Shown here: positions 62,665-64,000 of the stretch, piece by piece | How the letters are laid out: every line of letters begins with the position of its first letter | How positions within the stretch are numbered: position 1 is the stretch's first letter | Source of the DNA: Apodospora peruviana | Lineage: Eukaryota > Ascomycota > Sordariomycetes > Sordariales > Lasiosphaeriaceae | NCBI GenBank assembly: GCA_033439685.1 | Contig: JAUEDM010000006.1 | Coordinates: 434,001 to 498,000 of the forward strand | Direction: 5' to 3' | Length of the DNA: 64,000 nt | The notes under the pieces: generated by a model | Seen by the model: only the letters and a program-made list of their open reading frames with translations | The model's database searches: none | Told to the model about the DNA's origin: nothing | Translations under genes and position numbers: made by a program

Positions 62665-64000
62665 CTAAGCAGTTCCCACAACTCCAAACTGCAACGGTCC
62701 TTCTCCAGTCGCCACCACTGTCACAGCCTGCTCACCACCCTCATCCCCACCGCACTCACTCGGGCTAGCACTTGGACTCGCGCTCGGAGTGGCGCTGTTA
62801 CTACCGCTCACCATCTCCCCGCTGACCACCGCCTCCGCCGCGGGCGCCTTGTTCGACGACAGCATCAGTTCCGACAGCCGACTCGTCCCCGTGCTGGTAC
62901 TAGTACTGCTCGCCATCCTCCCCCTTGTCTTCCCAACAGTAGTAGTCCCACCACTTACACTCCTGCCAGTAATCGCCCGTCTCTGCTCCGCCCTCAGCCG
63001 GATCTGTTCCCGCTCGGCCTCGATCGCCCTCTCCCTTCTCGCCTCCACCTCCTCCCGCCTCACCAGCCTCCGCAGCCCCTCCGACGCCTGTATCAACCCA
63101 TCAATACTGATCGCGTGGTTCGTCATCTGGTGGTTGATGTACGTGTACACGCCCGCGGGCGAGTCGCACGCCAGCAGCTGCGGCTCGTTCAGCTTGAGCA
63201 GCGCCAGCGCGACCTGGAACAGGAAAGTGCTCCCGCCGCCCTCGGTGCTGGGCGCGCAGAGCACCACGTCCCAGACGCGGAAGAGCGCCTCGGCCGACAG
63301 GCAATCGGTGAAAACCGACAAAAACCACTGGAAGGTCATGGTCTCGAGGTCGATGGACAGCTCGTCAAAGTGCTGGCTGAGCTTGGGGAGCACCTCGGCG
63401 ACGTACTGGCGGAGGACCTGCTGGTCCGCGCGGGACGCCAGCAGGCTGTGGTCGAAGTACCCAGACGGGAGGATGTTCTCGACCATGGACACCAACACCC
63501 AGAACGCGTCTTCGGCCGAGGGCATTATGAGAAGTAGGTTGGCTGTAACAAGGTTCATACCCTGGCAGTAGCCAACTTCCGGGTTCCGGCGCGCATACGC
63601 TAGCAAGACCTCGTTGAGCTTGGCGACACCAGGTCCTTTGCGAAAAAAAATATTGTCCGTCAGCGTGCGCGTGATGTCGGCTTTGATCTGCATGACGATT
63701 TGCGGGTCATCCTGGTCCTCGGGGTGGTTGACCAGGTCTTCGTAGTAGCCCGGGATGCGCAGCGCCTTGGCGCCGGAGCACTCAGACCAAATCTTGGCTC
63801 GATATGCCACGGGCACACCGCCGAGGATCAAACTCTTGAACTCATTCGCTTTGGCGCGGCCGACCTTTCCCTGGACTCCCAAGCTGGCGACGCCAATCAG
63901 CTCGCCGTCGCCGAGTCGAGTCTCAGGCATCACCGCGGTGGCACGCTGAAACCGGGCTTCGGCGGCAGCCGCAGCAGCCGCCGCTGCCACGTCGCCGTCA
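62665..64000 (-). CDS. TBC-domain Rab GTPase-activating protein, C-terminal part (cut by window edge)
   Basis: The frame is open from the right edge to a stop at 62665, giving about 445 C-terminal residues; the start lies outside. It contains a complete TBC domain: LILGGVPVAYRAKIW at the beginning, IKADITRT with the arginine finger (IxxDxxR), then ARRNPEVGYCQGMNLV with the glutamine finger (YCQG), SGYFDH and FLSVF-TDCLS. Both catalytic fingers are intact, so it should accelerate GTP hydrolysis by a Rab and act in vesicle traffic. A coiled, Arg/Glu-rich helix (EEVEARRERAIEAEREQIRL) follows, then a Ser/Thr-rich disordered tail. An alanine run lies just before the domain. Closest to the yeast Gyp/MDR1-type in arrangement, but the assignment to a specific Rab is not possible. 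Confidence 0.92.
   Translation of the reverse strand, partial: DGDVAAAAAAAAAEARFQRATAVMPETRLGDGELIGVASLGVQGKVGRAKANEFKSLILGGVPVAYRAKIWSECSGAKALRIPGYYEDLVNHPEDQDDPQIVMQIKADITRTLTDNIFFRKGPGVAKLNEVLLAYARRNPEVGYCQGMNLVTANLLLIMPSAEDAFWVLVSMVENILPSGYFDHSLLASRADQQVLRQYVAEVLPKLSQHFDELSIDLETMTFQWFLSVFTDCLSAEALFRVWDVVLCAPSTEGGGSTFLFQVALALLKLNEPQLLACDSPAGVYTYINHQMTNHAISIDGLIQASEGLRRLVRREEVEARRERAIEAEREQIRLRAEQRRAITGRSVSGGTTTVGKTRGRMASSTSTSTGTSRLSELMLSSNKAPAAEAVVSGEMVSGSNSATPSASPSASPSECGGDEGGEQAVTVVATGEGPLQFGVVGTA

Noticed and set aside
1..64000. CRISPR arrays, rRNA, tRNA and intact transposons
   Set aside because: No regularly spaced repeats, no recognisable rRNA, no cloverleaf with A/B boxes that I could confirm, and no transposase, reverse transcriptase or paired terminal repeats.

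Overview
This window is nuclear DNA from a filamentous ascomycete (Pezizomycotina, most likely Sordariomycetes). The evidence is short 45-100 nt spliceosomal introns with GTRAGT-like donors and CTAAC-type branch sites, intergenic gaps of 0.3-3 kb, many secreted plant-biomass enzymes, and families largely restricted to these fungi (HET domain, Pth11-like rhodopsin-fold receptor, DUF1996, A-T-TE NRPS-like enzyme). I see no bacterial operons, rRNA genes, convincing tRNAs, CRISPR arrays or intact transposons. Twenty-six protein-coding genes can be supported; two run off the ends.

0-16 kb is mostly oxidative and extracellular chemistry: a cut-off AA16-like lytic polysaccharide monooxygenase (LPMO), a stand-alone AA8 cytochrome domain (a possible LPMO electron donor), a bicupin oxalate decarboxylase, a DUF1275 membrane protein, a SulP sulfate permease, a secreted DUF1996 protein and an ascomycete laccase with the C-terminal DSGI plug.

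19-27.3 kb is the most striking part. An UNC93-like transporter is transcribed divergently from a MurQ etherase / BadF-type sugar kinase fusion. This is followed in the same direction by a secreted serine hydrolase of the beta-lactamase (S12) fold and a secreted NagZ-like GH3 glycosidase. Together these are the enzyme types bacteria use to salvage peptidoglycan fragments (compare the murQ-amiE-nagZ set of Bacillus subtilis). I infer a fungal locus for eating bacterial-wall muropeptides: GH3 and S12 enzymes act outside, the transporter imports MurNAc, and the fusion phosphorylates it and splits off D-lactate to give GlcNAc-6-phosphate.

27.4-39.8 kb holds a membrane-protein gene broken by two C-homopolymer frameshifts, two small secreted proteins (one with a doubtful frame), a Ser/Thr-linker cell-surface protein, a 2-oxoglutarate/Fe(II) oxygenase-like gene with an apparent internal frameshift, and a GPI-anchored CE1/PHB-depolymerase-like esterase. 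39.9-47.4 kb has a HET-domain gene, a secreted coiled-coil protein, an acyltransferase-3 membrane enzyme and a SET-domain protein that carries a signal peptide.

47.5-61.6 kb looks like a secondary-metabolite neighbourhood: BAHD-type acyltransferase, EthD-domain protein, NmrA-like reductase, Pth11-like receptor, single-module A-T-TE NRPS-like synthetase and, divergent from it, a class I O-methyltransferase. The right edge cuts a TBC-domain Rab-GAP. Long homopolymers and a 220-bp pure purine tract inside an intron are notable non-coding features.
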